A DNA stretch of 64,000 nucleotides from Candidatus Poribacteria bacterium (GCA_026702755.1 JAPPBX010000017.1:105666-169665); one strand, 5' to 3'. Positions 36,251 through 46,600 are shown, counted from the first letter of the stretch. The notes: generated by a model not told the origin, from the letters alone. Made by a program: numbers and translations.

Positions 36251-37559
36251 ACTGATTCAGGACAGTCTCATAGGCGATGAAAACGCGTTTGCTACTTTGG
36301 TAAGGAAATACCAAAAGCATGTCCACGCGCTTGCGTGGCGGAAGATAGGCGATTTCCACATCGCTGAAGAGGTTACACAGGACACCTTTTTGCAAGTCTA
36401 TAAAAAACTGGCAACACTAAAGGATCCGCATCGTTTTGCGGGGTGGCTTTATAGAATTGCTTCACGCCAATGCCAGGCGTGGCTGAGAAAGAAACGGATG
36501 CAGACCCAATCGTTTGAAGACACAGACCCCGAACTGATAGAAAAGATGACCTACTCTCAATATATCGCCGAGGAGCAGGAAAAAGCTGCGACCGACGCGC
36601 AGCGCGACATCGTCCAAAGATTGCTCGCCCGGCTACGGGAGAGTGAACGTACCGTCGTCACACTCCACTACTTCGGAGAAATGACCGTTGAAGAGATTAG
36701 TCAGTTTTTAGGTGTGTCGGCGAGTACGATTAAAAGTCGGCTCCGTCGCGCGCGACACCGCTTAAAGAAATCGGAACCCATGATCCGAGAGGCACTGGAA
36801 GGGTTCCAAATTAGGGCGAATCTCACCGAAAATATCATGCAAGAGATTTCCCGTATGAATCCTACACCGCCTTCTTTTGGTAAACCATTTATACCGTGGG
36901 CGATTGCGGCTTCAACGCTTGTCCTCGTTGTGATGGCATTTGGAGCCAGCAATCAGTACCTAACACGTTTCCAACAGCCTTACAATTTTGATGCGCCATC
37001 GGAGATGACGATAGAACTCATCGACACACCTATTGTCTTGGATCTCACGTCGAAACCGGATGTGCGGACGCAACTCGGGAAGTCTATGGAAACCCCCAGT
37101 AAAAGCAGTGGACTTGCCCCGAACACAGATCAACCGGAATATGTGCCAAGGTTTCTTTCAGCACAGGCGAAGGAGGTTGTCCTCAACGATGAAGAGCCTT
37201 CGCAGCAGGTCTTGAGCATTTTGCGAACACCGGCGGCAGGCACGCAAGATTACACCGTCGTTGAAATCGACGCGACAGCGTTTAAAGATGGTGGTGTACT
37301 CACGATTGATCTTTGGATTGGGAGCGCAGAGGCTGCTGGTGCGTTTATTCTGTTCGCGAGCGACATCGAATTTTCCACGGACGGTATGCCTGAAGTTGTA
37401 CTCACCTCGGCATCAGGGATCATCCCCGGTAAAGCGGGGAGGATCACGCACCGTTTTGACGGAGGCACACGCTTTAAGTTAGGTGCTACCGGTAATTCGT
37501 TCAGTGGAGAAGAAAAGGTCAATTCTTTTCTCGCAAAAATCTCTGTGGACGCTGAGTAA
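36231..37559 (+). CDS. Membrane-tethered ECF sigma factor 1, sensor = selenoprotein C-terminal domain
   Basis: 442 aa. Sigma-2 (about 1-85: ALAWRKIGDFHIAEEVTQDT), sigma-4 (about 120-180: VTLHYFGEMTVEEISQFLGV and STIKSRLRRARHRL), linker, one TM helix (about 220-240, IPWAIAASTLVLVVMAFGAS), then the juxtamembrane block YLTRFQQPYNFDAPSEMTIE. The outer domain (about 325-442) is LSILRTPAAGTQDYTVVEID, FKDGGVLTIDLWIGSAEAAG, FKLGATGNSFSGEEKVNSFL: the C-terminal domain of the four selenoproteins. It is the shortest of the seven and the only one without the ECF promoter upstream; its ATG lies inside the preceding truncated ORF. It probably directs RNA polymerase in response to an envelope signal (inference). 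Confidence 0.88.
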   Translation: MKNDDVELIQDSLIGDENAFATLVRKYQKHVHALAWRKIGDFHIAEEVTQDTFLQVYKKLATLKDPHRFAGWLYRIASRQCQAWLRKKRMQTQSFEDTDPELIEKMTYSQYIAEEQEKAATDAQRDIVQRLLARLRESERTVVTLHYFGEMTVEEISQFLGVSASTIKSRLRRARHRLKKSEPMIREALEGFQIRANLTENIMQEISRMNPTPPSFGKPFIPWAIAASTLVLVVMAFGASNQYLTRFQQPYNFDAPSEMTIELIDTPIVLDLTSKPDVRTQLGKSMETPSKSSGLAPNTDQPEYVPRFLSAQAKEVVLNDEEPSQQVLSILRTPAAGTQDYTVVEIDATAFKDGGVLTIDLWIGSAEAAGAFILFASDIEFSTDGMPEVVLTSASGIIPGKAGRITHRFDGGTRFKLGATGNSFSGEEKVNSFLAKISVDAE

Positions 37560-37746
37560 AAAAGATAGAAAAATGACGAAAATTGTAAATGGTCTCTTAC
37601 ACCCGTTACCGAATCTCTCATTAGATTTATTGCAAATTAATCTACCCAATTATCAGTTTTTTTGTCCCACCATTTTCTCTCCACTGATCTCACCAAAAGG
37701 TAAACTTTCCTGTACATCCTGCCTTATTTATGGTAAACTATGAAAA

Positions 37747-37888
37747 TATCGTAAAATCTACAATTAATTAGACATTGCAGAAAGGCGAAAAGACTACGAA
37801 GAAACACCCCAGCAAAAATACCCTCACCAGCGGCGGTGAGGTGTTTGTTCCCTGACGAATTGTAAACATATTTTTGGATTTTACTATA
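37747..37888 (-). repeat. MITE-like element, copy with TATAGTAAAATC ends
   Basis: Left end TATCGTAAAATCTACAATTA, right end GGATTTTACTATA: imperfect terminal inverted repeats about 142 bp apart, enclosing CTCACC...GGTGAGG and a GACATTG block. Read in reverse it matches the element at 43301-43424 (shared TCTAATTAATTGTAG and GGTTTTACTATA ends). Confidence 0.6.
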
Positions 37889-37917
37889 AAGGCATTCCAT
37901 TTATCCATTTTTTTTCA

Positions 37918-37958
37918 GAATTATGCACCCTTTTTATTCCTAAACATCGTCACTGTAG
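37918..37958 (+). promoter_or_regulatory. ECF-type promoter, class A (sigma 2, distal)
   Basis: CAGAATTAT then GCACCC (37925-37930), 17-nt spacer, CGTC (37948-37951) followed by ACTGTAGGG. It forms a near-duplicate with the promoter at 38033. Confidence 0.7.
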
Positions 37959-38016
37959 GGTAGTCGGGTCAGAATTATGTTCCGATTTACTGATTCGGAA
38001 ATTCACATTCTGCCTG

Positions 38017-38025
38017 TGGTATAAT
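38017..38025 (+). promoter_or_regulatory. Extended -10 box (housekeeping-type) upstream of sigma 2
   Basis: TGGTATAAT within CTGTGGTATAAT. The same TGnTATAAT box lies upstream of sigma genes 4, 5, 6 and 7. No good -35 box is seen. Confidence 0.5.
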
Positions 38026-38032
38026 ATATTTT

Positions 38033-38075
38033 CAGAATTATGCACCCTTTCCATTCCTAAGCAGCGTCACTATAG
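38033..38075 (+). promoter_or_regulatory. ECF-type promoter, class A (sigma 2, proximal)
   Basis: CAGAATTAT then GCACCC (38042-38047), 17-nt spacer, CGTC (38065-38068) followed by ACTATAGGG; 107 nt before the start codon. Confidence 0.78.
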
Positions 38076-38175
38076 GGTGATTGAAGGTGATTCTTAGAAT
38101 GAAGCGGCGGGTCTGTATACGGCGTGGAACGATTTCATCATACCTGCCTGAACGAACCGCAAGGAAATTAAAAAA

Positions 38176-41100
38176 ATGAAAAACAATGATGTTCAACTCA
38201 TTCAGCAGATTCTTGATGGTGATGATAATGCTTTCAGTGAACTTGTGAAAAAATATGAAAAGCCGGTTCACGCACTTGTGTGGCGGAAACTTGGTGATTT
38301 CCACACCGCTGAGGAGATTACCCAAGATACGTTCCTGAAAGCGTACCAGAGACTTGCGACATTGAAGAAGCCGCAGCGTTTTGCGGGTTGGCTTTATGTC
38401 ATAGCCGCGAATAACTGTAGTACCTGGCTGCGGAAAAAGCGTTTGCGGATGCAGTCATTAGAGGAAACGAGTGTCTCACAGTTAGAAAAAGCGACATATT
38501 CGGGATATGTTGTTGAGGAAAACGAGCGGACAACGGCGGAAGTGCAGCGTGAAGTCGTGAAAAAGTTACTTGCGAAACTCCAAGAGAGTGAACGCACAGT
38601 AATGACCCTGCATTATTTCAGCGAAATGTCGGCTGCAGAAATCGGTGAATTTTTAGGTGTATCCGTAAATACGATTAAGAGTCGTCTTCAGCGTGCCAGG
38701 CAGCGTTTAAGGAAAGAGGAACCACTCATAAGAGAGGCGTTGGAAAATTTCAAAATCACACCACATCTAACGGAGAACATCATGCGAGAGGTTTCACGTA
38801 TGAAACCAGCTGCACCGTCTGGTGGTAAACCGTTAATGCCGTGGGCAATCTCCGCTGCAACAGCCATTGTTATTTTCCTCATGATGGGAGTAGGGTCTGA
38901 ATATCTCGCCCGCTTTCAGAGACCCTACAATGTGGACGCAGAATCGGAAACCACCATTGAAATTATTGACGCGCCCATCGTCCTTGACACACAGGCAAAG
39001 CCCGATTTACGGAACCAAGCGGGGCGTTTTGATACCATTGGCAAGAATGTCGGTGCTGGTCGGCAACTTTCGGAACCTGCTACACTTGGCGCAGCGCAGG
39101 TAGAAAAAGAAGTACGACCGTCAACGAAACATCAGTGGATACAAGCAAGCGGACCGGAAGGCGGTGCGATATCGGGTTTGCTGGCAAGTTCCAGCGGAGA
39201 TGTCTATGCTGCCTCATCCATTGGTATCTATAGGTTGAGTCCAGATGCTCAGGCGTGGACGCTTGTTAACACCACCGTGCCGACGACCGATCCATCAAAT
39301 TCTGAACCTTCTGGCTTGATACCGATGGCAGAGCGAGGTGATGTCCTCTATCTTGTCTCCATTGATAAGGTATTTGCCTCGACCGATAGAGGCGAAACAT
39401 GGAAGTCCGTTGGTGTGCGTCCGAAGGGATCTGCTGTCGGTTTAGTGGTGACGGATAAGGCATTGTATCTTGGGCTTCGAGAGAAAGGGGTTTTCAGGTA
39501 CACGGATACTGATAAGCAGTGGACTTCTCTAACTGATGGGGCATTGGATGGAAAAATGTTCGCACTGACTGCGCTTGAGGATACTGTATTTGTTGGCACG
39601 AACCGAGGGCTCTATCGCCTCAGTTCAGGCGTGTGGGAAAAACTATCGGTAGAGACTACCAAATCCGTTCAGTCCTTGGCGGTTTCTGGAAACAATCTCT
39701 ATATAGGGACAGGACCGGATCTTTATGAATTCAATGAAGATATTGATCCCGTGGCAATGGGACAGATATTGGGACAAATGTTCATCAACAATAAAGGGGC
39801 ATACGAGATTTTCCACTCAACTGATTTGGGAGATTCGTGGACTGAGATAACGCCCACAAAAAGATCTATTACCAGAATAATATCACTGGGTATCAGAGTC
39901 GTGGCTGTCGGTGATACGCTCTTGGCACTTGGGATGGGTGGATTTCGTTCAACCGACCGCGGACAAACGTGGACAGAGTTCGCCTTTAATGAGAATTCAA
40001 TGACATTAGGTATATTTCCAGCTGTGGCCGTAAACGAAAATACCTTTTTCAAGGTGGACCCTTTCGGTGCTACACGTTCAATTGATGGTGGCGCGTCATG
40101 GCATCGCTTTATGGCAAATACGGTGGGGACCAGAATACTGGATTTAGTGGAATTTAAAAATGGTCTCTACGCCAATACCGGCAGAACTGTTGTCAAATCG
40201 TTTGACGGTGGGGAGTCCTGGAAACGTGTTTTTGTTGATTTTAGTGTCTCTGCACTTGAACCGATAGAGAAGAAAAACCTCACAGATCGAGTCCATCATC
40301 CAAAGTTAGCGGTTGCCGATGGTGTGTTTTACATTGTTACACCGGAAAAAAGCAAACTGCGCGTTTTCCGTATGTCTGTTGACGGCTACACACTAACTTC
40401 AATTGCAGGCATGCCCGTTTTGGGAAAAGATGTTTCCAGAAATGTACAAGAGGCAGAGCAGGACGAAGCGTATGAAGAAGTTATGGCAGATGACACCGCT
40501 AATACCATCGAAAAAGCAGGTAAGGTAACTGGTATGTTCAGCGATCTCCTTGAAGCACTACAAGAGGAGAAGGAAGATCAGGAATTGGCGGAGGCTGGTG
40601 GATTTGCTGTCAGTGGAGATACATTTTACCTCGAATATAAACGAGGACTTTTCAAATGGAAACCGGGCGAACCAGAATGGGTGCATACGGGGTTAATAGA
40701 TGCCAGTGAACAGAATGATGACGAACTTGACAGAGGATTCCAATTAGCGGTTTCTGGGAAGACGATCTACGTAGGGAAACGCGACGGTCATCTTTTTCGA
40801 TCACTCGATGGCGGGGATACATGGAGAGACTTAACTCCAAATTTACCGCTCCGTTTTATACGTTTCAATGAGATAGTCTTCGCGAATTCAACGGTGTATG
40901 TCGCCACGGACGCAGGTGTTTTGGCATCGCAAACTGGAGAAGATTGGCGCGCGATAACCGATAAGGTGGGAACGCACATTGTCATAGATCGCTTGGCTGT
41001 GGCAGGCACGGAGGTTTATGGTGCTGGCGATGCTGGGGTCTACCGGTTGAACAGTCGGAATAGATGGGAAAAAATCTCGCCGGAAGTTCCAGATGGTGTT

Positions 41101-41202
41101 GTTGCTCTTGTTATCAATGGTAAGAGACTTTATGTAGCTACCGAACAGCGCGGGATGTTTCACGTCTCGCTCGAAACAGAAAATGATTTATTAACGCAAT
41201 AG
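38176..41202 (+). CDS. Membrane-tethered ECF sigma factor 2 with BNR/Asp-box propeller
   Basis: 1008 aa. Sigma-2 (ALVWRKLGDFHTAEEITQDT), sigma-4 (MTLHYFSEMSAAEIGEFLGV; NTIKSRLQRARQRL), TM helix about 219-240 (MPWAISAATAIVIFLMMGVG), juxtamembrane YLARFQRPYNVDAESETTIE. The outer part (about 310-1000) is a beta propeller with Asp-box motifs: STDRGETWKSV (about 401), STDLGDSWTEI, STDRGQTWTEF, SIDGGASWHRF, SFDGGESWKRV, SLDGGDTWRDL. Propellers with Asp boxes (sortilin/BNR-like) bind proteins or glycans; here it is probably the sensor. The stop codon TAG lies in the first bases of a short inverted-repeat element, so the extreme C-terminus (ETENDLLTQ) differs from paralogs 4 and 5. Two tandem class A promoters precede it. 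Confidence 0.9.
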   Translation: MKNNDVQLIQQILDGDDNAFSELVKKYEKPVHALVWRKLGDFHTAEEITQDTFLKAYQRLATLKKPQRFAGWLYVIAANNCSTWLRKKRLRMQSLEETSVSQLEKATYSGYVVEENERTTAEVQREVVKKLLAKLQESERTVMTLHYFSEMSAAEIGEFLGVSVNTIKSRLQRARQRLRKEEPLIREALENFKITPHLTENIMREVSRMKPAAPSGGKPLMPWAISAATAIVIFLMMGVGSEYLARFQRPYNVDAESETTIEIIDAPIVLDTQAKPDLRNQAGRFDTIGKNVGAGRQLSEPATLGAAQVEKEVRPSTKHQWIQASGPEGGAISGLLASSSGDVYAASSIGIYRLSPDAQAWTLVNTTVPTTDPSNSEPSGLIPMAERGDVLYLVSIDKVFASTDRGETWKSVGVRPKGSAVGLVVTDKALYLGLREKGVFRYTDTDKQWTSLTDGALDGKMFALTALEDTVFVGTNRGLYRLSSGVWEKLSVETTKSVQSLAVSGNNLYIGTGPDLYEFNEDIDPVAMGQILGQMFINNKGAYEIFHSTDLGDSWTEITPTKRSITRIISLGIRVVAVGDTLLALGMGGFRSTDRGQTWTEFAFNENSMTLGIFPAVAVNENTFFKVDPFGATRSIDGGASWHRFMANTVGTRILDLVEFKNGLYANTGRTVVKSFDGGESWKRVFVDFSVSALEPIEKKNLTDRVHHPKLAVADGVFYIVTPEKSKLRVFRMSVDGYTLTSIAGMPVLGKDVSRNVQEAEQDEAYEEVMADDTANTIEKAGKVTGMFSDLLEALQEEKEDQELAEAGGFAVSGDTFYLEYKRGLFKWKPGEPEWVHTGLIDASEQNDDELDRGFQLAVSGKTIYVGKRDGHLFRSLDGGDTWRDLTPNLPLRFIRFNEIVFANSTVYVATDAGVLASQTGEDWRAITDKVGTHIVIDRLAVAGTEVYGAGDAGVYRLNSRNRWEKISPEVPDGVVALVINGKRLYVATEQRGMFHVSLETENDLLTQ

Positions 41203-41280
41203 GACTTACGCGAAATTGAGCCGGAACGCGTCTCTTGCTATGGGATAAGACAGTTACCCTCATGGAGTGCGTAAGTCCTA
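41200..41280. mobile_element. 81-bp MITE-like element ending in TAGGACTTACGC
   Basis: Perfect 12-bp terminal inverted repeats TAGGACTTACGC (41200-41211) and GCGTAAGTCCTA (41269-41280). Too short to encode a transposase. Similar GTAGGACTTACGC ends occur on IS and MITE families of other bacteria. Its left end supplies the stop codon of sigma 2. Confidence 0.75.
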
Positions 41281-41361
41281 CTCAAAAAATTAACATCCAA
41301 ACTTAACATCCAAACATGGAGCGGAGGTGTTTACAAACCTCACCCTCCTAAGGAGAAAACA

Positions 41362-43215
41362 ATGAAAAAGCAATGTTTACACGCATCCTTCATCGCGTTT
41401 GTGCTTCTGACAACGCTTCTATTTGCCGGTTTTAATGTGGCAGAATCCGAACAGACACCCACAGATACGCCGCCGCAAAAATTTGAAAACACACCGGTTG
41501 TTCCGAACAACAGTATCCTGAACCTAATTCCGAAAGAGACTTTGGGGATTGTCTACTGCCCCAACATACTGGAAGCGGATAATAGGATTAACGCACTGAT
41601 AACAGAACTTGCCCCTGAATCCGAGGCACTCGAGATACCGGCGAAAGCCTTGGCGCATATCTTCCCGGCGGAACTTTTGACGGATATTTTCGTGGATAAA
41701 TTTGAAGGTTTAACCGATTTTGAAAAAATCGGATTGGATCTAAATCAAGACTTCGCAATTTTTATTACCAGTTTGCAGCCACTGCATCTCTCCGCACTCA
41801 TGCGTCTGACAGATCCTGGGGTAATGAAACGGGCACTTGAAGCGGAAGGAAGCACACCCATGAAATATAAAAGCGTAACCTATTGGAACACCACGAAAGG
41901 GAACCAAAGTTTTGCTATTTTAGGGGATACCCTCGTTTTTTCAATGCCCTCTGGGGCTTGTGAAAACGTTATTGATACCTATAATGGGGCGCGACAGGCT
42001 ATCACACAGAACCCAAATTACAGCACTTTCCTTGCCGACATTCTGGCAGAGGACGATCAGGTGGGAGTCTGCTTTGATATTGCTAACCTTACTGCCACCC
42101 TTGATCTTCCGCTTGGGGAAGCATTGGAATCCATCACGGATACCCTCAAGGAAGGAGACGACGCATCCAAGACAGTTGCATCCTTCCTCGATGATCTACC
42201 CGTAGAGCAAGTAGAATTCATTGAGCAGTTGCTGTCTATAAGCACCAGAATTGAAATAGAGGGAACCAATCTTCAAATCAAGCCGTTCCTAAGATTCGGA
42301 AGCGATAGTGAATTTTTGGAAATCTTGGAAGAGAGGTCTGATGAATTGGCTTTCCTCGATGAGCTCCCAAATCGCGCAGCTACGAATGGTGCCGTTCAAG
42401 GTTGTCCACGGTTGCTGAGCGAATTGGGTAGGCTCTGGTTCCCTATTTTACCAAACAGAACTCCAGAACAGCAGGCGCAACAGGAGTCACTCCTCGAACA
42501 CGTGAAAGATTTTCATGAATCTCTCGTGGATCAATGCAGTGTTTCTGCCGCTTTTGGAGATAACATTTCACCGGATTATCTGTTCATTTATGAACTGAAA
42601 GATGAACACGCTGCTAAAGTTTATATGGATGAGATATTTCTGGAACAACTCAATGATCAAGGCATTCATGCAGGTAAATCAATAATGCATAACCGCGTTG
42701 AGATTAAAAGTTACGTCTTTCCCAGTCTCAAAGAGCCACTTCCAGTGGAGTTGCCAGAAGAAATTTCTGGTTTGATCCCGACCGAATGGCACTGGTCTTA
42801 CGCGTTCACTGAGGGGCAGCTGCTTTTCTCAGCGGGTACGGGTCCAGAATCAATTCAAATGGCACTTGATAGAAGATTCGGAAACGAGGAAAGGTTTTCT
42901 GATCATCCGAGTTATCAGAAACTCGTTGAGAATTTGGGGACTGATAACAACATTTTCGTTGCGATCTCCCCAACTATCGCTGCTAAAAATTCTGCGTCGA
43001 TATTAGGCGGTATGGACCCAGACAATGCGGGGATGCAACTTATTGCGGGACTCTTCATGAGTCTGCCGGAGAACTACAGTATCGGTCTTTCTGCCAAAAA
43101 ACGGGACAGTAGCAGCATTGGTGCGAAACTGTTCATTAATCTCGGTGATTTCAAACAGCTTATACAAATGATGACGATGATGGGTCAAATGGTCCAGATG
43201 CAAGAGATGCAATAA
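41362..43215 (+). CDS. Exported DUF3352-like protein
   Basis: 617 aa. Start ATG 41362 after AAGGAG. Signal peptide FIAFVLLTTLLFAGFNVAES. The rest resembles DUF3352-type proteins of unknown function: ILNLIPKETLGIVYCPNI near residue 60, DLNQDFAIFITSLQPLHLSA, VTYWNTTKGNQSFAILGDTL, LVFSMPSGACENVIDTYNGA, LFSAGTGPESIQMALDRRFG, and a Met/Gln-rich tail MMTMMGQMVQMQEMQ. It lies 159 nt after sigma 2 with the short mobile element between them, and may originally have been co-transcribed with it. No enzymatic role is visible; it could be a substrate or partner of the sigma 2 sensor (inference). Confidence 0.7.
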   Translation: MKKQCLHASFIAFVLLTTLLFAGFNVAESEQTPTDTPPQKFENTPVVPNNSILNLIPKETLGIVYCPNILEADNRINALITELAPESEALEIPAKALAHIFPAELLTDIFVDKFEGLTDFEKIGLDLNQDFAIFITSLQPLHLSALMRLTDPGVMKRALEAEGSTPMKYKSVTYWNTTKGNQSFAILGDTLVFSMPSGACENVIDTYNGARQAITQNPNYSTFLADILAEDDQVGVCFDIANLTATLDLPLGEALESITDTLKEGDDASKTVASFLDDLPVEQVEFIEQLLSISTRIEIEGTNLQIKPFLRFGSDSEFLEILEERSDELAFLDELPNRAATNGAVQGCPRLLSELGRLWFPILPNRTPEQQAQQESLLEHVKDFHESLVDQCSVSAAFGDNISPDYLFIYELKDEHAAKVYMDEIFLEQLNDQGIHAGKSIMHNRVEIKSYVFPSLKEPLPVELPEEISGLIPTEWHWSYAFTEGQLLFSAGTGPESIQMALDRRFGNEERFSDHPSYQKLVENLGTDNNIFVAISPTIAAKNSASILGGMDPDNAGMQLIAGLFMSLPENYSIGLSAKKRDSSSIGAKLFINLGDFKQLIQMMTMMGQMVQMQEMQ

Positions 43216-43300
43216 GTTGGAAAAAAATCCAGATTAGTTTGCTTCGCAGTGAGAATTATCGGTAGGCGAGGTTTCCCAACCTCGCCTCTTTAGTTTGTCC

Positions 43301-43424
43301 AATTATAGTAAAACCCGAAAATAAGAGGGCACTTTGGAAAACACAAAACACCTCACCACCGCTGGCGAGGTTTGTAACCTCGCCCTTCTACAATGTCTAA
43401 TTAATTGTAGGTTTTACTATAATT
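43301..43424. mobile_element. 124-bp MITE-like element with AATTATAGTAAAACC ends
   Basis: Perfect 15-bp terminal inverted repeats AATTATAGTAAAACC (43301-43315) and GGTTTTACTATAATT (43410-43424), enclosing CCTCACCACCGCTGGCGAGG and a GCGAGGTTTGTAACCTCGC hairpin. A related copy in reverse orientation is at 37747-37888. Each end contains TATAAT or its complement, so insertion could bring a -10 box. Confidence 0.75.
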
Positions 43425-43453
43425 CTAAAATCCACTAATGTTTGTGTTTTTTG

Positions 43454-43496
43454 CAGAATTATGCACCAGTTTCACTTCTAAGTCGCGTCACTATAG
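43454..43496 (+). promoter_or_regulatory. ECF-type promoter, class A (sigma 3, distal)
   Basis: CAGAATTAT then GCACCA (43463-43468), 17-nt spacer, CGTC (43486-43489) followed by ACTATAGG. Confidence 0.7.
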
Positions 43497-43566
43497 GTGA
43501 TCGGAGGATAAGCATCGCCCTTCCTACCCCTATTCTCCTCCTTTCCGCAAAAATTCTATCTTTTTT

Positions 43567-43609
43567 CAGAATTAAGCAACCGTTTTGCCCCTAAATTGCG
43601 TCACTATAG
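43567..43609 (+). promoter_or_regulatory. ECF-type promoter, class A (sigma 3, proximal)
   Basis: CAGAATTAA then GCAACC (43576-43581), 17-nt spacer, CGTC (43599-43602) followed by ACTATAG; 51 nt before the start codon. The -35 GCAACCGTTTTG equals that of the selenoprotein promoters. Confidence 0.82.
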
Positions 43610-43653
43610 TTTGATATGTTCTGAATCAAACTATCGCTTTCTGGAGGTGCCTG

Positions 43654-46600
43654 ATGAAAAATGACGATGTTGCACTTATTCGGCGAATTCTCGCTGGTGA
43701 TGAAATCGCTTTTGCTGAACTTGTGAAAAGATACCAAAAGCCGGTTCACACATTGGCGTGGCGAAAAATTGGAGATTTCCATATCGCCGAGGACATTACC
43801 CAAGAGGTCTTCCTGAAAGTGTACCAAGGACTTCGGACGCTGAAACATCCGAAACAGTTTTCTGGGTGGCTCTATGTGATTACGGCAAATTTATGTGCCA
43901 CGTGGCTCCGCAAAAAACGGATACAAACACAACCTTTGGAGGACGCAGAGAGAACAATGCCACAAAGAGACGCTTATTCCCGACACGTCGTAGAAGAGCG
44001 GACAAACACCGCAGCTGAATCACAACGCGAAGTGGTCAAGAAGCTGCTCGCGAAGTTGAAAGAGAGCGAACGCACAGTGATGGCACTTCACTACCTTGGT
44101 GAGATGACGGTTGAAGAGATCAGCCAATTTTTAGGCGTGTCGGCAAGCACAATTAAAAGTCGTCTCAGACGTGCCAGACAACGTTTACAAAAGGAGGAGA
44201 CAATGATTAGAGAAGCACTCGACCATTTTCAGATATCCCCGAACCTAACCGATAATATCATGCGAGAAGTCGCACATCTGAAACCTGCCGGACCTTCTGG
44301 CAGTAAGCCGCTCGTGCCGTGGGCGATTGCTGTTTCCACGTTAGCGGTGGTGGTGTTGATGTTGGGTGTAAGCAGTCGATATTTAGCGCGTTTCCAGAAA
44401 CCTTACAGTTTCAGTGCTGCATCAGAGATGAAGGTTGAACTGATTGATGCCCCCGTTGTGCTGAATCTTGAATCCGAACCGGATGACCGAACGCAATTTG
44501 GAAATGCCAACGCGCAGGGTAAAAACAATGGATCTGACCAGCAAGTCAATAACGCCGCTCCGCTTGACATAGAGACAATTATCACGAAGATGAAGCACTA
44601 CGATAATTCCGTCATCTCCGTAACCGGTCATTTCGTCATGGAACATCATCAAGATTCGGGAATTGGAAAAAAGGAATATACACTGATGTTTGAAGGTGAG
44701 AAAGTCCAAATGGAGCAGGAAGAGGGATGGCCTATCATAGGGTATTGGGATGGAGAACGCTCCTGGGAGGGAGCAAAAAACAGAAGGATGATTTTTGAAT
44801 TTGAAATTGTCCCCGGCAAGAAGAAAACTGAGCTTGAGTCGATTCGACAAGCATTCAAGCATAACGGTATTGACCTCGCAGACGATGTAAGCCTCATTGA
44901 TGGTGACGAGCCAGAGAGTTTTACACTTGTTGAGAATGAGACAGGAACAACTTACTTTTTCTGGTTGGAGGGAGAGACGACACTGTTAGTTTATGATTAT
45001 CATCTCGAATATAGTGTTCGTCCTCAGTGGTTGGTTCCTTCTAACTATGATCCGAGATTTTGGCTTACCTTTCCAAGCCTCGGTTCAAACAATTCCTATC
45101 TATCTGAACCGTTATGGCATTTGCTTGAAAAATATGAGTGTGAAATTATTGGGAGCGAGGTATTAAACGGTGAAAAGACATCCGTTATTCGTCTAAATAT
45201 ACCTGCTTGGTCCACGGAAAACTTTAAAAAAGCTGCTGAGTCCTATAAACTCTGGATTTCTCATGATAAAGGTTTTCGACTGGTTAAGTCAGAACGAGCG
45301 TTTACCGTAGAGAATCCGACGGAATGGAGCCCCTTCAAACAGGGTGTAACTTATATCAGGACCCGAACAATTGAACATCACGAATACCTGCCGGATGTCT
45401 GGTTTCCTAAGAAAATTGAGTCGTCTACTGTTCCAAAGGCATCACCGGAACAACAAAATGAAGCGGATTTCATTTACAAAAGTGTTCTTCTTACGAAGCA
45501 GTGTCAGTTAAACACTGGTGTTACAGCGTTCCTGAGTCTGAGTTTACCTCCTGATACACCTGTTTTCGATTATGGGGAGGGTCAACCGAGTTCAGCAGGT
45601 GGTGTGCTAAACCCTAAGCCCAAACCGGATATCCTGACGCAATATGAATCTGATGAGCAAGTCTATGATCCCGCGCCGCATGATCTACAAACGGTCATCG
45701 CTAAGATGAAGCACTATGATAGTGCTATCCTGTCAGCAAGTGGTGACTTCGTCATTGAGCACCATATAGGTTCAGGGATCGCGAAAACGCAATATGCATT
45801 GACGTTTGAGGGGAAGAAAATCCGGGTAGAACAAAAAAGGGATTTTCCTACCTTAGATAAGGATTTGCCGCTGATAAAAAAGCTGTTGCCGCTGGTAAAG
45901 ATTTACGACGGAGAACGGCAATGGGAGATATATAAATACAAAAAGCTGCTCTTTAGTGTTGAGATTACACCTGACGAAGAAAAGACAGGCATCAAGGCAA
46001 TTCGACAGGCGTTCAAGCAACAAAGTATTGAACTTGCTGGTGATGTTCGCATCGTCGCAAGTGAACAGCCGGATAGTTACACGCTTATTGAGAACCAGAC
46101 AGGTAAATCCTATTTTATCTTATGGGAAGCAGATACAACTCTGAAGGTTTATGATCTCCATCATCTCGAATATGGTGTTTGGTACCAGAAGAATATCCTT
46201 TCCGACTTTGATCCGAGATATTGGCTTACTTACCGAAGTGAAGATGCAAGTGCTTATCTCACCGAACCGCTTTGGCAACTCCTTGAAAAGCATGAAAGTA
46301 AACTTCTCGGTAGTGAATCACTGAACGGCGAAGAAACTTCTGTTATCCGACTGAATTTACCTAAGCAGTCCCTTAAACTCTGGGTTTCTCACAACAAAGG
46401 TTTCCGGTTGGTTCAATTGGAAAGAGCATTTATCGCTAAGAATCCGATGGGTTCAGTGGAATGGGAGCACTTCAAAGTCGGTGATATCTATGTAGAGAAA
46501 CGGAAAATAGATCACCACGAATACCTGCCGGGTGTCTGGTTTCCTAAGAAAATTGAACGGTACTATGCCCAGATAACAGATCCGGATCCGCAACGCAAGA

